Shown here one piece after another: positions 43,001 to 54,145 of a stretch of 64,000 nt of DNA (its first letter is position 1; each line of letters starts with the position of its first letter). The notes beneath the pieces are model-generated. The model did not search any database. It saw only the letters and a program-made list of their open reading frames with translations, and had not been told where the DNA came from. The translations under genes and the position numbers were made by a program. Origin of the DNA: Ottelia alismoides (taxonomy: Eukaryota; Streptophyta; Magnoliopsida; Alismatales; Hydrocharitaceae); NCBI GenBank assembly GCA_037367405.1, contig JAZKJV010008262.1, forward strand, positions 124,001 to 188,000, in the 5' to 3' direction.

Positions 43001-43686
43001 CTGAGAGGCACGGGCGGCTAGGGCAAGGGGAGCGGGCCGCGTGGCGCAACCAGAGGGCGCCACGTGGCCAGCTGTGATTGGCTGAAAAGAGATGAATTTA
43101 GAAAGAGAAGGAGGCCGAATTTGGAAAAACTCAAAACATTAAAATTGTAGATCTTGATGAGATCTACAAGTTTCATGTTGACCAAATACGAAGATGAGGT
43201 CAAATATGATACAAAAATACAAATATACACAAATACAATATATATAGTATACATAGAGGCCCAAAAACCCAACTTTTTCCTATGAGCTCCAAATTGGATG
43301 AAATTAGTCTCATTTTAAAGGTCTTTGAATGTGTATTATTCTGAAAGTGAGTAGACCTATTTTGGAGTTTGTATGAGGGAGCTATGGGCATTTTATGGTC
43401 CAAGGGTCTTAGGGCTTTATTGGGTGCTTTTACAAAGGAGATCTTGGCTTTCTTCCTTATATTCTTAACTAAGGTGTACATATTATAAGGGAGAGGTTAT
43501 TTTTATGAGTGGATATTTTACAAGTGATCTTGGCTTCTTATTTAATGCAAAATGAGTGCTAAAATGCCTATGTTATGAATGCATGCATTAATGCTAATTA
43601 TGCATTAAAGAGGGAAATATGCATCTATTTACTCGGGAACAAGCTTCTATTTTCAACTTTTAGAGTAATGAATCACAGATTCATCA
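40099..43686 (-). repeat. 3' LTR of element F
   Basis: 3.59 kb. On the minus strand TGATGAATCTGTGATTCATT ... AGGGAGCGGTCATCA. A different subtype from the other LTRs in the window, but with the same TGATGA...TCA ends. The GC-rich centre (41100-43070) carries many AACGG dyads: 41562-41588, a perfect 12-bp-arm palindrome at 42638-42665, and 42972-43001. It has an extra 43 bases or so near 40745-40790 absent from the 5' LTR. Confidence 0.9.
41370..43001 (-). promoter_or_regulatory. Array of CCGTTGGATC / GATCCAACGG dyads in F 3' LTR
   Basis: Inverted pairs of the AACGG-containing motif lie near 41371-41396, 41503-41520, 41562-41588, 42638-42665 and 42972-43001. TCCAACGGYY fits the core of plant MSA elements bound by MYB3R proteins. 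The 5' LTR repeats the array, with one arm mutated at 59934-59961. Confidence 0.45.
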
Positions 43687-43703
43687 ATCCCCTATACTTA
43701 AAC
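43687..43703 (-). other. Polypurine tract of F
   Basis: On the minus strand GTTTAAGTATAGGGGAT, adjacent to TGATGAATC of the 3' LTR. It shares the AAGTATAG core with the A1 and D tracts and with the hairpin arms. Confidence 0.75.
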
Positions 43704-45055
43704 ATTGCTCGTCCCCGAGCAACTAAATGAAATGCACGCGTAAAATGATTTTGGGTTCCATACCAAGGTCATGAACAAAAGTTGAAAATGGAGCTTGACT
43801 CGACCTTTGGATTAATTGTGTGGCGGAACCTTATTGGGATTTGAACTTAAGACCTAACAGACTTCAAGTTCCACAAGTATTCTATTCAAGACGCCTCAAC
43901 AATCAGGTCAGAACAAATCCTCAAACGTAAATTTCTGATGACTATGATTCTTACTTGTACTGTGTAAGTGAAATGTAACTCTCCACATCAGAAATGACTC
44001 GGAACCAGCCTCCTCTAACAAGGTAACTCAATAACCCAGTCCAGTAACTCTTTCCTCGAGGAGCGGGGTATTCCCTTCTAAGTTCAAGTGCGACCAGCTC
44101 AAGAGGAGGGGGTAGAGAAAAGAATGGACGGTAGCCAGTGTAGCTACCTATCCCAGGATGCCTGACCAGTGTAGCCAAGTCATCCAGCTGCATTTCTTTG
44201 CTAATATACATACTCCGACAAGTATTTTATTTTCACTTGGACCTATCTTATTTTTTGGAGTTTTTGCATTTTTTTGGTACTATATACAAGGTGCAGCATG
44301 TACATCAGGAGTTTTTCCTCTTGAGCCAGTATACTATCCCTCTTTTGAAGCATTATTGCAACCCACAACGTCCTGTCCTTAGACTTCAACACCACCAGAC
44401 TAGGTTGAGAGATGCACTACCCTCCCTAGAGGAGGACGGATGTTTCCACCCGTGTGCTACTCCAAGCTAAAGGATTCTACCTCCTCACCACCTCATCAAT
44501 GAAGAGCTACGTGCATTGTGCTTGTCCAAGTTAGGTCACTGTCTAAAAGAATCATGCGTGTGTACGAGATATTCCACTTAGACTAATCAAGATGACATGT
44601 GAACATAGACTTGCGGACTTAAAGAATTAAGTCACTTGACCTGAGAAATCTTAACTCCAGTTCCTATAAGATTCCTCTGAAATTAGGTGGATTAAGGTCA
44701 AATCAAGTTCATCCTCAATATCTACTCATAACTTGGTTCAGAACCCAATAACTTTTCACCTTGCATATGCAAGATATGCAGATGAGAGGTGCAGATGACA
44801 TGCTATGAATATGAAATGCAAGACTCTTTTTCTTTTCAGATGCAGAGATGATGTGCAAGAGTAAATAAGAAGCCTTATTTTCAACACATTTTTTGACACA
44901 CTGGTATACCTCCTATTTTACAACAATTTACAAGAGTTGCATAAGTATTATACAAAATTGACAAGTGTTATAAAATATACAAGTATACACATTTTTTTTC
45001 AATTTTTACCCACCCGTAATTATTGTAATATATACAAAAAGTATGCGAAAATACG
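43704..45055 (-). other. 3' UTR of F (non-coding)
   Basis: No supportable gene. It holds the conserved block (44308-44367) and the GGAATCTTATAGG / TTAATTCTTTAAG landmarks (44615-44670). An env-like frame, present downstream of integrase in some Athila elements, is not seen here. Confidence 0.6.
44308..44367 (-). other. Conserved 3' UTR block (F)
   Basis: On the minus strand GGGTTGCAATAATGCTTCAA, AGAGGGATAGTATACTGGC, TCAAGAGGAAAAACTCC. It is clearly the same block as in A1 and D although the surrounding sequence has diverged. Confidence 0.65.
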
Positions 45056-45059
45056 TGAA

Positions 45060-45462
45060 AGTACGAGCTATGGGTAATGTATATATGTAATATATACACG
45101 CCCCCCTATACTTAGCGTGTGCTATGTCCTAAGAGCATGAAAAGCGAGGAAAAAGACATAGCTCGTGCTAAGTGCAGGAGAGCTAAAATTACAAGATGTA
45201 TAGAAGTCATACCGCCCCCTAAACTTAGGCTCTTGACAGCCTAGGTGTAGAAGAAGATTAAAAATGGGGCGGACAAGGGCAAGAGGGGAAATGGATGAAT
45301 ATATAAAAGGTGGGCATCGGTTCCCCCTATACTTAGGCTTTGGTCAGCCTGAGTATAGGACTGGAATGAGTATGAGAACCGATGTGATCTAGAGGATTTA
45401 CAGAGAACAGACTCAGATGGCTCATCCCCCCTATACTTAGGATCTGGTCATCCTAAGTATAG
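45060..45462 (-). other. Hairpin array of F with PPT-like arms
   Basis: Short hairpins at 45216-45256, 45324-45360 and 45426-45462 (spacing about 105 bp) and a longer one at 45105-45180 with arms ACTTAGCGTGTGCTATGTC and GACATAGCTCGTGCTAAGT (16 of 19 pair). On the plus strand each short one starts with CCCCC(T)CTATACTTAGG, i.e. a sense-strand G-run after the 3' arm. The loops differ from those of D and A1, but the arms are kept. Confidence 0.85.
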
Positions 45463-45594
45463 TCCAAGATAGAGATAGATGAAGCTGGGATGAGTTACTA
45501 AAGTTGCGGGAGGGAAAGGACAGAATGTACAGAAATGATAGTATATACAAGTGAGTCGGTTTAAATCTTTCAAGATGCTGCTGATGGCTGGAGC

Positions 45595-46362
45595 TCACTG
45601 CTGCAAGGTCTCTTGCACGTCTCGAGGTGTATCTGTTGAATCTGTCTCGCGCTTAAACACAATCTCCTCAACATGGACTAACTGCTCATTGGATTCGATG
45701 AAGTGTTTCAACAGTTGTTCATTCACAAGGGATGTCGGTGCGTCATCTGCGAGATCTGAGATCTCGACACATCTGCTATCATGCACCGCTCGGACAATGA
45801 ATGGGCCCGTCCACTTGGATTTCAACTTGCCTTGGAAGGTCTTTAGCCTTGCATTAAACAACCATATCTTCTGTCCAGGAACAAAGGTCTTTCGTCTGAT
45901 ATATCTATCATGCCAACGCTTTACCTTATCCTTGTACACCAAAATGTTGTCATATGCACGATTTCTGACTTCCACAAGCTCATTCAGATCCATCTCTCTG
46001 TGCTTCTGCCCAAGGTGTGTGTTCCAGTTGACCTTCTTAATTGCCCATTCCGATTTATGCACTAGTTCTGCGGGCAAATGACACGGCTTTCTGAATACCA
46101 TTCGGAAAGGGGAGGTTCCTAGTGGTGTCTTGTAAGCTATCCTATATGCCCATAGGACCTGATCCAAGATCTGAGACCAGTCCTTCATGTCTGGGCGGAC
46201 AAGCTTTTGCAATATAGTCTTCACCTCCCGATTCAACACCTCAACCATACCATTAGTCTGTGGGCGGTAAGGGCTAGCGACATGGTGTTCGATGCCGTAG
46301 TCCTTCAGGAGTTTCTTCACCTCCCGGTTCACAAAGTGGCTACCCCCATCTGATATCATCAT
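45595..46362 (-). pseudogene. int: Integrase core and C-terminus of F (frameshifted)
   Basis: The frame opens at [13 protein letters not shown] (second catalytic aspartate) and includes VEVLNREVKTILQKLVRP with the third acidic residue intact, [14 protein letters not shown] and KWTGPFIVRAVHDS. It ends at the stop near 45595. It is one base out of frame with the upstream part (46340-47320), the shift lying near 46362 where [14 protein letters not shown] of E is replaced by a garbled stretch. The tail after ISDLADD is about 45 residues and has no chromodomain. Confidence 0.85.
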
Positions 46363-47320
46363 TTTGAATCCTGAACCTAGAGATGATATGATCTCTGATG
46401 AATTTACAGACAGTTCTGCCGTCTGCGGCTCGAGTTGGGATAGCCTCCACCCATTTGGATAAATAATCTACCGCAAGAAGGATGTATTCAAACCCGTGGC
46501 TAACAGAGAATGGGCCCATGAAGTCGATGCCCCCGGCGTCAAAGACATCACAAATGATGACAGGCTGCATTGGCATCTCATCCTTGGGACCCATGGTTCC
46601 TCCCATTCTCTGGCATACTGGGCACGGCTTTGCAAAGATGATGGCATCGTGAAATAGAGTCGGCCAGTAAAAGCCACACTGAAGTACCTTCCATGCGGTC
46701 CTCTTCCCGGAGTGGTGTCCTCCTGCCTCCAAGCTGTGGCATAAAGAAAGGACACTCTGGTATTTCTCCTGAGGAATACACCGTCTCCAGACACAATCCA
46801 GTCCTTCAAAAAAAAGGATCGGATCCTCCCAATGATAGTGTCTCGCATCCGACTTAAGTCGGTCGATGTGGCTCTTGGGCCAACCCTCGGGAACCTTCTT
46901 GGAGACAAGGTAGTTCACGATGTTGGCATACCATGGGAGTGAGTCGACAACAAAAACCGACTCGTCAGGGAAGGAGTCTCGAATTGGTGAATCCTCGTAA
47001 GTATTAAGATCTTCGAGACGAGAAAGATGATCGGCTACTACATTCTTCTTTCCAGGTTTATCACGAATATCCAAATCAAATCCCTGGATAAGTAAAATCC
47101 AATGAAGAAGACGCGCCTTCACGTCCTTCTTCTCCATCAAGTACCGTAGAGACGTGTGGTCAGTGAATACAATTACCTTGGATCCAATCAAGTGAGATCT
47201 GAACTTGTCCAAGGCAAACACTACCGCAAACATCTCCTTTTCCGTAACTGTATAGTTACGCTGAGCGGTATCAAGCACTTTGCTTGCGTAGTGAATTGCA
47301 AACGGGACGCCATCTCTCCT
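46340..47320 (-). pseudogene. pol: RNase H end and integrase N-terminus of F
   Basis: In frame with the RT module after the TAG at 47321-47323. It contains [20 protein letters not shown] and [11 protein letters not shown] (RNase H acidic residues), then the linker [19 protein letters not shown]. The HHCC zinc domain follows ([11 protein letters not shown] ... CPVCQRMG), then the first catalytic residue in [12 protein letters not shown]. The frame is lost near 46362. Confidence 0.85.
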
Positions 47321-49222
47321 CTATCCTAACACAGCCCCAACAGCAAAATCTGAGGCATCCTTCATGATCTCAAAAGGTAGAGACCAATCTGGGGCTTGTA
47401 GGATAGGTACGTCCATGATCATTCCTTGAAATAGCTTAAAGGCTTCAAGACATTTGTGATCAACAACAAACTCCATGTCTTTGCCTAAAAGCTCAGTTAG
47501 CGGTCGGGCAATCTTAGAAAAATCCTTAATGAATCTCCGATAAAATCCAACATGCCCGAGGAACGACCGCAACTGCTTGACGTTGGTTGGTGGCTGGAGT
47601 CGTCTGATCACATCCACCTTGGCAGGGTCAACCTCCATTCCTCTCTTGGAGATGACGTGCCCCAACACAATGCCCTCCGTCACCATGAAGTGACTTTTCT
47701 CCCAGGAGAGCACCAGATTAACCTCACAACATCTTTTGAGGACTCGATCCAGATTCCTAAGACAGGAATCGAAGGAATCGCCGTGGACCGAGAAGTCGTC
47801 CATGAAGACTTCCAGGAATTCACCGACCATTTCGGCAAATACAACAATCATGCACCTTTGAAAAGTACCCGGAGCATTGCATAACCCAAAGGGCATGCGC
47901 CTGAAAGCATAGGTACCAAAGGGGCATGTGAATGTGGTCTTCTCCTGGTCCTCAGGAGCTATGGCTACTTGATTGTAGTCCGAGAATCCATCCAAGAAGC
48001 AGAAGAATTCTTTCCCTGCTAGTCTCTCTAGGATCTGATCAATGAAGGGTAAGGGGAAATGATCCTTCTTTGTCGCGGCATTCAAGCGTCTGTAATACAT
48101 ACAGACGCGCCACGACGTGGGCACTCTCGTCACAATCTCCTCTCCATCCTCGTTGGTGTTTGTCTGAATTCCCGACTTCTTCGGGACCACATGTATCGGG
48201 GCCACCCATTTCGAGTCGGAGATGGGATAAATAAAACCCACGTTGCACCATTTCTCTATCTCCTTCTTCACTACCTCTCGTAAATTTGGATTCAAATGAC
48301 GTTGGAATTCACGAGAGGGGTTGGCTTCATTCTCCAAGTAGATATGGTGCGAACACAGAGCGGGATTTATCCCGTGGAGATCGGAAATGCTCCAACCTAT
48401 CGCCTTGCGGTTTTTCTCCAGGATCTCTAGCAAGCGAGATTCCTGCTCCTCGGTCAATCGCAAACTGATGATGACCGGATATTTCTTTTTCTGACCCGCA
48501 AGGAAGGCGTATTTCAGTGTTGTGGGTAAAGGTTTGAGCTCAGGTAAGGTGTGATCATCTAAGAAATCTGGCTCAATCGAATCTGGCTGAGTGTTGGAAG
48601 TGGTTGGATCTTTCTCTATAATGGCTGCCACCAACTTATTTAGCTCTGGAGTCAGATCGTCAAAGGTCTCCATGAAATTGGCGAAAGCCACGTTCGACTC
48701 GTCATCCTCATCTTCTAATTGTACTAAAGAGGGAAGGACTGACAAGCCCAGCTGGGCTTCTAAGTCATCGAAGATGTAGGGGGATGCAGGTTCTGAGCTG
48801 TACTCGTCTCTGAGGACCTCGCAAACTGACTCATGCACTGGATCTTCTCCGGAGGGGAGGGACTCATCGATGCTGGCTGGGTTCTGTCTCCATGGCCCAA
48901 CTATGTCTACATGATCGTAGTCTGCTTCAGTTGAAGAGTACTCAGTGCTGGATTCAGAATCCGGTCTCTGCCATCTGGTCTGCTTCATCTCAAGTTCCTC
49001 ATCTCCGCCTGGAGTTTGGAACTGGATCTTCCCGATCTTGTAATCAAACAAGGCCCCCACTGTCCTGAGGAAGGGCCTGCCTAAGATGATCTGGGAGTCT
49101 CTCCAATTATGAGGGGTTTTCATATCTAGGACAGTGAAGTCTACCATGTATTCCTGCCCCTCGACTTTGATCACAACATTCCTCAATTCTTCTTGGGACC
49201 TCTTGGTTGATTTATCAGCGAA
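47321..49222 (-). pseudogene. pol: Protease C-terminus and reverse transcriptase of F
   Basis: Open for about 630 codons between two TAG codons (49223-49225 and 47321-47323). The protease end has VIKVEGQEYMVDFTVLDM and QIILGRPFLR. After an acidic linker, RT motifs follow: PLPTTLKYAFLAGQ, NRKAIGWS, CSHHIYLENEA, IYPISDSKWVAPIHVVPKK, WRVCMYYRRLN (usual CVDYRRLN altered to CMYYRRLN), FLDGFSDYNQVAI (usual [10 protein letters not shown]), [15 protein letters not shown] and FMDDFS with both catalytic aspartates at 47795-47800. RNase H starts with [14 protein letters not shown] just before the TAG. The altered conserved positions suggest decay in addition to the stops. Confidence 0.9.
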
Positions 49223-49906
49223 CTACAGGAGTGCTCTAGATTTCCTAAGAGGTTCGAGATTAAGCCGCTCATAGAGGGTTGTAGGCATTAAGTTAATTGA
49301 GGAGCCGTTATCTAGGAGAGTGCATGCAAACGTGATGTCATCAACATGACTCACTATATAGTGTGCACCCATGTCTCTTCGTTTCCTTGGAAACGAGTTC
49401 TTTATTGCACAAGTCGTGGCTACTGACAGAACGTGTTTCTCAACACGGCTTTTGGTCTTCCTGCTAACCCTAGTAGGTGTGCATCTCACCTTAAGGTATT
49501 TCTGAAATGTAGGAGTCATTTCCACGTACTTGTCAAAGGGGATTGTGACCTTGATATATTTGTTGCAGAACTCTGCCATCTCAGGGTCATCTTTTTGGAT
49601 TTTTTTGATTTTCTTCTTTCCACCCATAAGAGCTCGGGGGAAAGGGATTATTGACTCTAACTCATGTTCTGAAACTGAAATTTTTTCATTGAAAGCTGGA
49701 ACTGAGTTCTGTACATGACTCGGACTCTGAAACAGACTTGGACTCTGACTCAGACTAAAAGAAACATGCTGGGGCGAAATCAGTGATGCATCTTCCGCTT
49801 CTTCTAGACGGTCCTCCTCAGATGGAGGTGCGGGCTCTTCATCGGTTTCGTCAGACTCACTAATGATGCGGGTTTGCTGCGTTGAGGACCCAGAAGTCCT
49901 CTTCTT
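49223..49906 (-). pseudogene. pro: gag-protease linker and protease N-terminus of F
   Basis: Same frame as gag, after the TAG at 49907-49909. An acidic Ser/Glu-rich stretch, then MGGKKKIKKIQKDDP, then a basic segment (RVSRKTKSRVEKHVLS) that matches the region before the protease in the D protein. The active-site loop reads LLDNGSSINLMP: AAC at 49307-49309 in place of the serine codon, so the triad is DNG. The domain is cut by TAG 49223-49225 in LLQFAD context (CAG to TAG). Confidence 0.8.
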
Positions 49907-51991
49907 CTACCAGTGGTGGTGACGGTTGTGGTGCTCCTCTTCTTCCTCCAAGTTCTCCTCAGGTAGAGACTTGGCGGTTCCTTCCTTCGGTGCTCGTGCC
50001 CGATCAGGTACAATCACGGTCCTTCCTCTCCTGAGGGACATATGATTTACATTATCATACAAAAGGATCTCATGTTCAGATAAAGACTTATCTGAATAGT
50101 ATACCTGATCACAAGGTCGATTCTGGCCTTGATATAGGCTATTTGGATTGGCCTGAACCTGGGCGGGAATTGGGGTCTTTGGCGCCATTTGTTGATCCTG
50201 GGTACGAGAAACATGATTCAGATCGGTTCTCATATCCAGATAGTCATTTTGGATCTGTTGTACCATATCAGACAGGGTCTGGATCGCCAAGGTGAGGGAC
50301 TCCAATTCAGTGGGCTGAGCTGGCTGGTGATGTTGATTTGCAGACGAGGTTCTGTACTGGCCCTGCTGGCCATGCCGATACTGCTGATGGTGCTGGGACG
50401 GACCCTGCTGGAATGCACGTTGCTGCTGCCGGTGCTGTTGAAGCTGGTATCCTTGATCGGGCCTGGACTGAACAAAGCGCGGTGCAAGAACGGACCTGGT
50501 TTCTTGGTAAGCTGGGGATGGTCGATGAGGCTGACCATTCCCCATATCTGCCTGTCTGACGATGGGGTCACGGCTATACCAAATCCCGTTGATCTCGTAC
50601 ACCTGCGGAGGCTCCTTGTATCCGGTCTCCACTTGTGGGGGTGCATGCTGGTCCTGCTGGGTGTAAGTCCGATCCCAGTCACTCTGAGGCTCCGGTGCCT
50701 GTTCCTGTACAAGATGGACTCGATGTACAGGTACAGGTGGTGCAGAAGGGGCAGGTAGCTTTATCTTAGCTACCTTCTCAGAAAGTTCCTCCACTTGCTT
50801 CGGTAGACGTGAAAGAGACTCAAGGTCCGCGATTCTCTTGTGGATCTGCTCGACCATGGTTAGCTTGTCCGCAATCATCCCCATGCTTGGAATGAGGTCT
50901 TCAGTCAGATCCACTACAGTCCTCTGGGTTGTCTCATTAGATAAGATTGAGGGAGACAACTGACGGCCCCTGGTGGCCTGCGACCTGCCAGTTTCTGCCA
51001 TCTGCTCTAGTATCTTCCATACAGCATCCTCATTCTTATTCAGATAACTTCCTCCATAGGCGGCACTTACTAACCCCTGCATCTCCGGGGTTAAACCACA
51101 TAACAAGATCTGGACTAAGATCGACTTAGAAATGCTGTGGCAGGGACATTTCTGAACTAGGTCATTAAACCTATCCCAGGCATCATGGAATGGTTCACTG
51201 GGTCCAAGGGAGAAACTAGCGATCTTTGTTCTCATTCGGTTAGTCCTAGTGAGAGGGTAGAACTTCTTCAGAAATAAGTCCTTGAACTGCATCCATGTTG
51301 TACATCTCACCCCTAGGTTCTTCAGCCAATGTGCTGCCTTATCTCCTAAGGCAAAAGGGGTGGCCTTCAGTCCAATGTAATCCTGCCCAACCCTAGGATG
51401 GATAAGGTTGTTGCAAACCAACTCGAAGTCTCGGGGGAAGGCATATGGTTCTTCATGTGCATTTCCGTTGAACTTCGATAACAGACTAAGGAAGTGGGGC
51501 TTGAGCTCAAATGCTTCGGCGGGAACCGTTGGTGCCAACCAACTTTGTATCTCATTCTCTGCTGGGTTGTAGGCATCAACCATTGGTCGGTCGATTCCTT
51601 CTGCTGTAATGATTTGTCCCATTCTAGCCGTGAGATCTGCATTTTGTCGTTCGACTGTGGCAAGGTGATTAAGAATTTGTCGCAACTGATCCTCATCCGG
51701 TGGCTTCTTAGGCGGCATCTTGTCCTCTATTCCTGGGTATGAAACAAGGTTGGTGTCAGAGGACAAATCAAGGAAGGGGTTCTTACCGAGGCGATGGTCT
51801 TCCTCGGTAAGCTCAGAGGAGAGGAAAGGGTTGGTTTGAGAGTAACCACCCTGGGTGTGAGGGAACCAGAACTCAAGAGGGTCATGAGTCCTGGTGGTCC
51901 AAGGTGCGCTTGGGCCGATGAAGAGGAGTTTTGTGGGGGGGCTCAAAGAGAGATTGGTGAATAAAGAGTCGATATCCCCCCAGTCACTCAT
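49907..51991 (-). CDS. gag: gag of F (open, 694 codons)
   Basis: Capsid-type protein. Start ATG at 51991, directly preceded by a pyrimidine-rich run ending CAAATCAAG. Residues about 130-155 hold a short heptad-like helix (LRQILNHLATVERQNADL). Residues about 170-330 are the retrotransposon gag domain (FALGDKAAHWLKNLG, FKDLFLKKFYPLTRTN, SEPFHDAWDRFNDLVQKCP, EMQGLVSAAYGGSY). The conserved NGIWYSRDP motif and a Q/H-rich tract follow (QLQQHRQQQRAFQQGPSQHH region), then an acidic tail ELEEEEEHH-like. No CCHC zinc knuckle. TAG at 49907 separates it from the protease in the same frame, so it could be a true gag stop (readthrough) or a CAG-to-TAG mutation. Confidence 0.85.
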   Translation of the reverse strand: MSDWGDIDSLFTNLSLSPPTKLLFIGPSAPWTTRTHDPLEFWFPHTQGGYSQTNPFLSSELTEEDHRLGKNPFLDLSSDTNLVSYPGIEDKMPPKKPPDEDQLRQILNHLATVERQNADLTARMGQIITAEGIDRPMVDAYNPAENEIQSWLAPTVPAEAFELKPHFLSLLSKFNGNAHEEPYAFPRDFELVCNNLIHPRVGQDYIGLKATPFALGDKAAHWLKNLGVRCTTWMQFKDLFLKKFYPLTRTNRMRTKIASFSLGPSEPFHDAWDRFNDLVQKCPCHSISKSILVQILLCGLTPEMQGLVSAAYGGSYLNKNEDAVWKILEQMAETGRSQATRGRQLSPSILSNETTQRTVVDLTEDLIPSMGMIADKLTMVEQIHKRIADLESLSRLPKQVEELSEKVAKIKLPAPSAPPVPVHRVHLVQEQAPEPQSDWDRTYTQQDQHAPPQVETGYKEPPQVYEINGIWYSRDPIVRQADMGNGQPHRPSPAYQETRSVLAPRFVQSRPDQGYQLQQHRQQQRAFQQGPSQHHQQYRHGQQGQYRTSSANQHHQPAQPTELESLTLAIQTLSDMVQQIQNDYLDMRTDLNHVSRTQDQQMAPKTPIPAQVQANPNSLYQGQNRPCDQVYYSDKSLSEHEILLYDNVNHMSLRRGRTVIVPDRARAPKEGTAKSLPEENLEEEEEHHNRHHHW

Positions 51992-52778
51992 CTTGATTTG
52001 GCAAGAAGAAATGGGAGATCTAAGTGTAGATAGGAGTTGACTCCTACTGAAGCAAACAATTCAATCCAAGACCCTGGTTTCACACTCAACACAGTGAAGG
52101 ACTCGAAGTCGAGTCCAATTTATCTTGTAAATTTTAAGTGTGATTTTTCAAACAAGATAGCAAGGAGTTACGTGGTCTATAGGGAAGTCGGCTCAGAGCC
52201 GGATGCGTCTTCCCTGTTTAACCTGTCACCTAAGATACCGCCGGTCCTTCCTTTCTTCGCTCCTATCCGGAGTTGGGGACTCAAAGACATTGCCCCTATC
52301 TACATGCAAGCAGGCGGAGGCTGACAAAGCTAGGCCTTGTCGCGAAGTACCGTTGGTTCGCCCCTGACTACCCGCGAACAGGCAGAGGCTACTTGGTACT
52401 TGTCAATGAATCTAAAAGTATCCAACTCGTGATATTTGCTAGGATCGGTTGGCCCGTGATATGGAAGGCGGGGATTTGGGCTCTGCCTTAAGGTGTTCTC
52501 ACACACTCAAGTACCCTCACTCAGCCTGAAAACAAGGCTGGGGATTAGTCTCCCGCAAACAATTTTTCCAATTTTATTGATTTTTTGGTCAATAATGTTA
52601 GCAGTCCCGGTTTTAAGTTAAGTTCTCACTTGTTAGTCCAACCACACAACACGCCTATCGTCCAGTCCCAATTTCCGTTTAATTTAAGTGTGAAAAATAT
52701 AGGGGGAAATCGAGAAAAGTCGATGCACGAAAAACAATGATGTGTATGCTGAGTTACGAAGACTTACAGTGATCTCTT
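51992..52778 (-). other. Gag-proximal part of F leader (non-coding)
   Basis: No supportable gene. It contains the conserved leader motif (near 52609-52584) and stem-loop (52557-52538), plus two short related segments around 52300 and 52365 (CTACATGCAAGCAGGCGGAGGCT-like and CTACCCGCGAACAGGCAGAGGCT-like). The right edge is the insertion point of solo LTR S. Confidence 0.55.
52538..52609 (-). other. Conserved leader motif and stem-loop (F)
   Basis: On the minus strand GGGACTGCTAA ... ATTGACCAAAAA, then TGCGGGAGACTAATCCCCAG. Weaker match than among A1, D and E, but the same order and spacing. Confidence 0.45.
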
Positions 52779-54127
52779 TGATGAATCTCCATTTCATCAC
52801 CTTTATTCTATCATTTTGGCCTTAAAAACCCCAGCAAATGCATGAAAATAGTATCAATTTGTACATAATAGCATCCATTCTTTATTGTATTTATTGTACA
52901 TTAAATAAGGTTTTTAATGCCAAAATTATATAATAAAGGGAAGAAAAGAAAAAGGAGTAAAACATTGCAAATATTTTATGACCTAACCCCGAGACCAAGG
53001 CCAGCATGGAAGTGGTCGACAAGGAACAAAGTAGGGGGAGATAAGGGCCAAGAATACAATAAATACCTCATTTATTTATTCATCCATTTATGCATTTTTT
53101 ACACCTATTTTGTACATAACTATTTATTCATCAAATAAAGAAACTTTGTACATGAAAGTTGTAGATAATAATGTAAATAAAAATATCAAATTAAGTTTGT
53201 GTAAAAATAATACACAGTGTACATTTTATACACAAAATAAAAAGCAAAAATCTCAACTTCACAGACCCATATCTTGCAAATAAAAACTCCAAATCACCCA
53301 AACTCACCTTTAATTGTATATAGCTTTCCATAAACTATTTAATAAAATTAGTTTCATAATTTTTGGAGTCCATATGTGGAAGTTAGATTTTTGGCCCACC
53401 TTGTACATAATACCTGATTAAAATATTCCATTTATTCAATATTCATTATTTTTATAAATTTATATTTTTAGAAATTTTGTAAATAATGTATATAATACAT
53501 GTACATGTTGAAATTACAAGAAAAGCAAAAAGAATTTGTAAAATAAAATAAGTCTATGAGCCACATAGACAAAATACCTATGTTACCTATATGTATATAA
53601 ATAAAAGGGGATTTTTATTCTTTTGCTCTTTATTCATTTATATTTTTACCACAATGTATATATTATATATATCTTATTAAAAATACAAATCCAAAATAAA
53701 AACAAATAAAGTTCATTAAATAAATAAAATGTATATAATATACAGGTAAAATACCTATAAGCATACCTACATATACATAAACACATTTATTTAAAAATGT
53801 AAATAGACTCATAAAAATTAAATAAAAGTACATGTATACTCACAAAAATAAGTTGTAAAATTATAAAATAAGAAACTAAAATAACAAAAGAAAATAAACA
53901 AATTAAAAATAAAATACACAAAAATACATGTAAAATACATACATATACATATTATTTTAATAAAACCGTAATAAAATACTTCAAAAAAATAAATAAAAAT
54001 CATAAATAAATACTACATTAATTTATAAAATTTTTTATTTTATACGAAAATTCTAATTAATTCATTTATAATGATAAATAAATCAGTCAATTTCTTGTTG
54101 ACATGGATCAATCAGGTCCTAGCGTTT

Positions 54128-54145
54128 GTTGACCGCTCGGTCAAC
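54128..54145 (+). promoter_or_regulatory. Inverted W-box pair in solo LTR S
   Basis: GTTGACC and CGGTCAAC arranged as in LTR1, LTR2 and the D LTRs. The neighbouring G-box palindrome is eroded. Confidence 0.45.
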
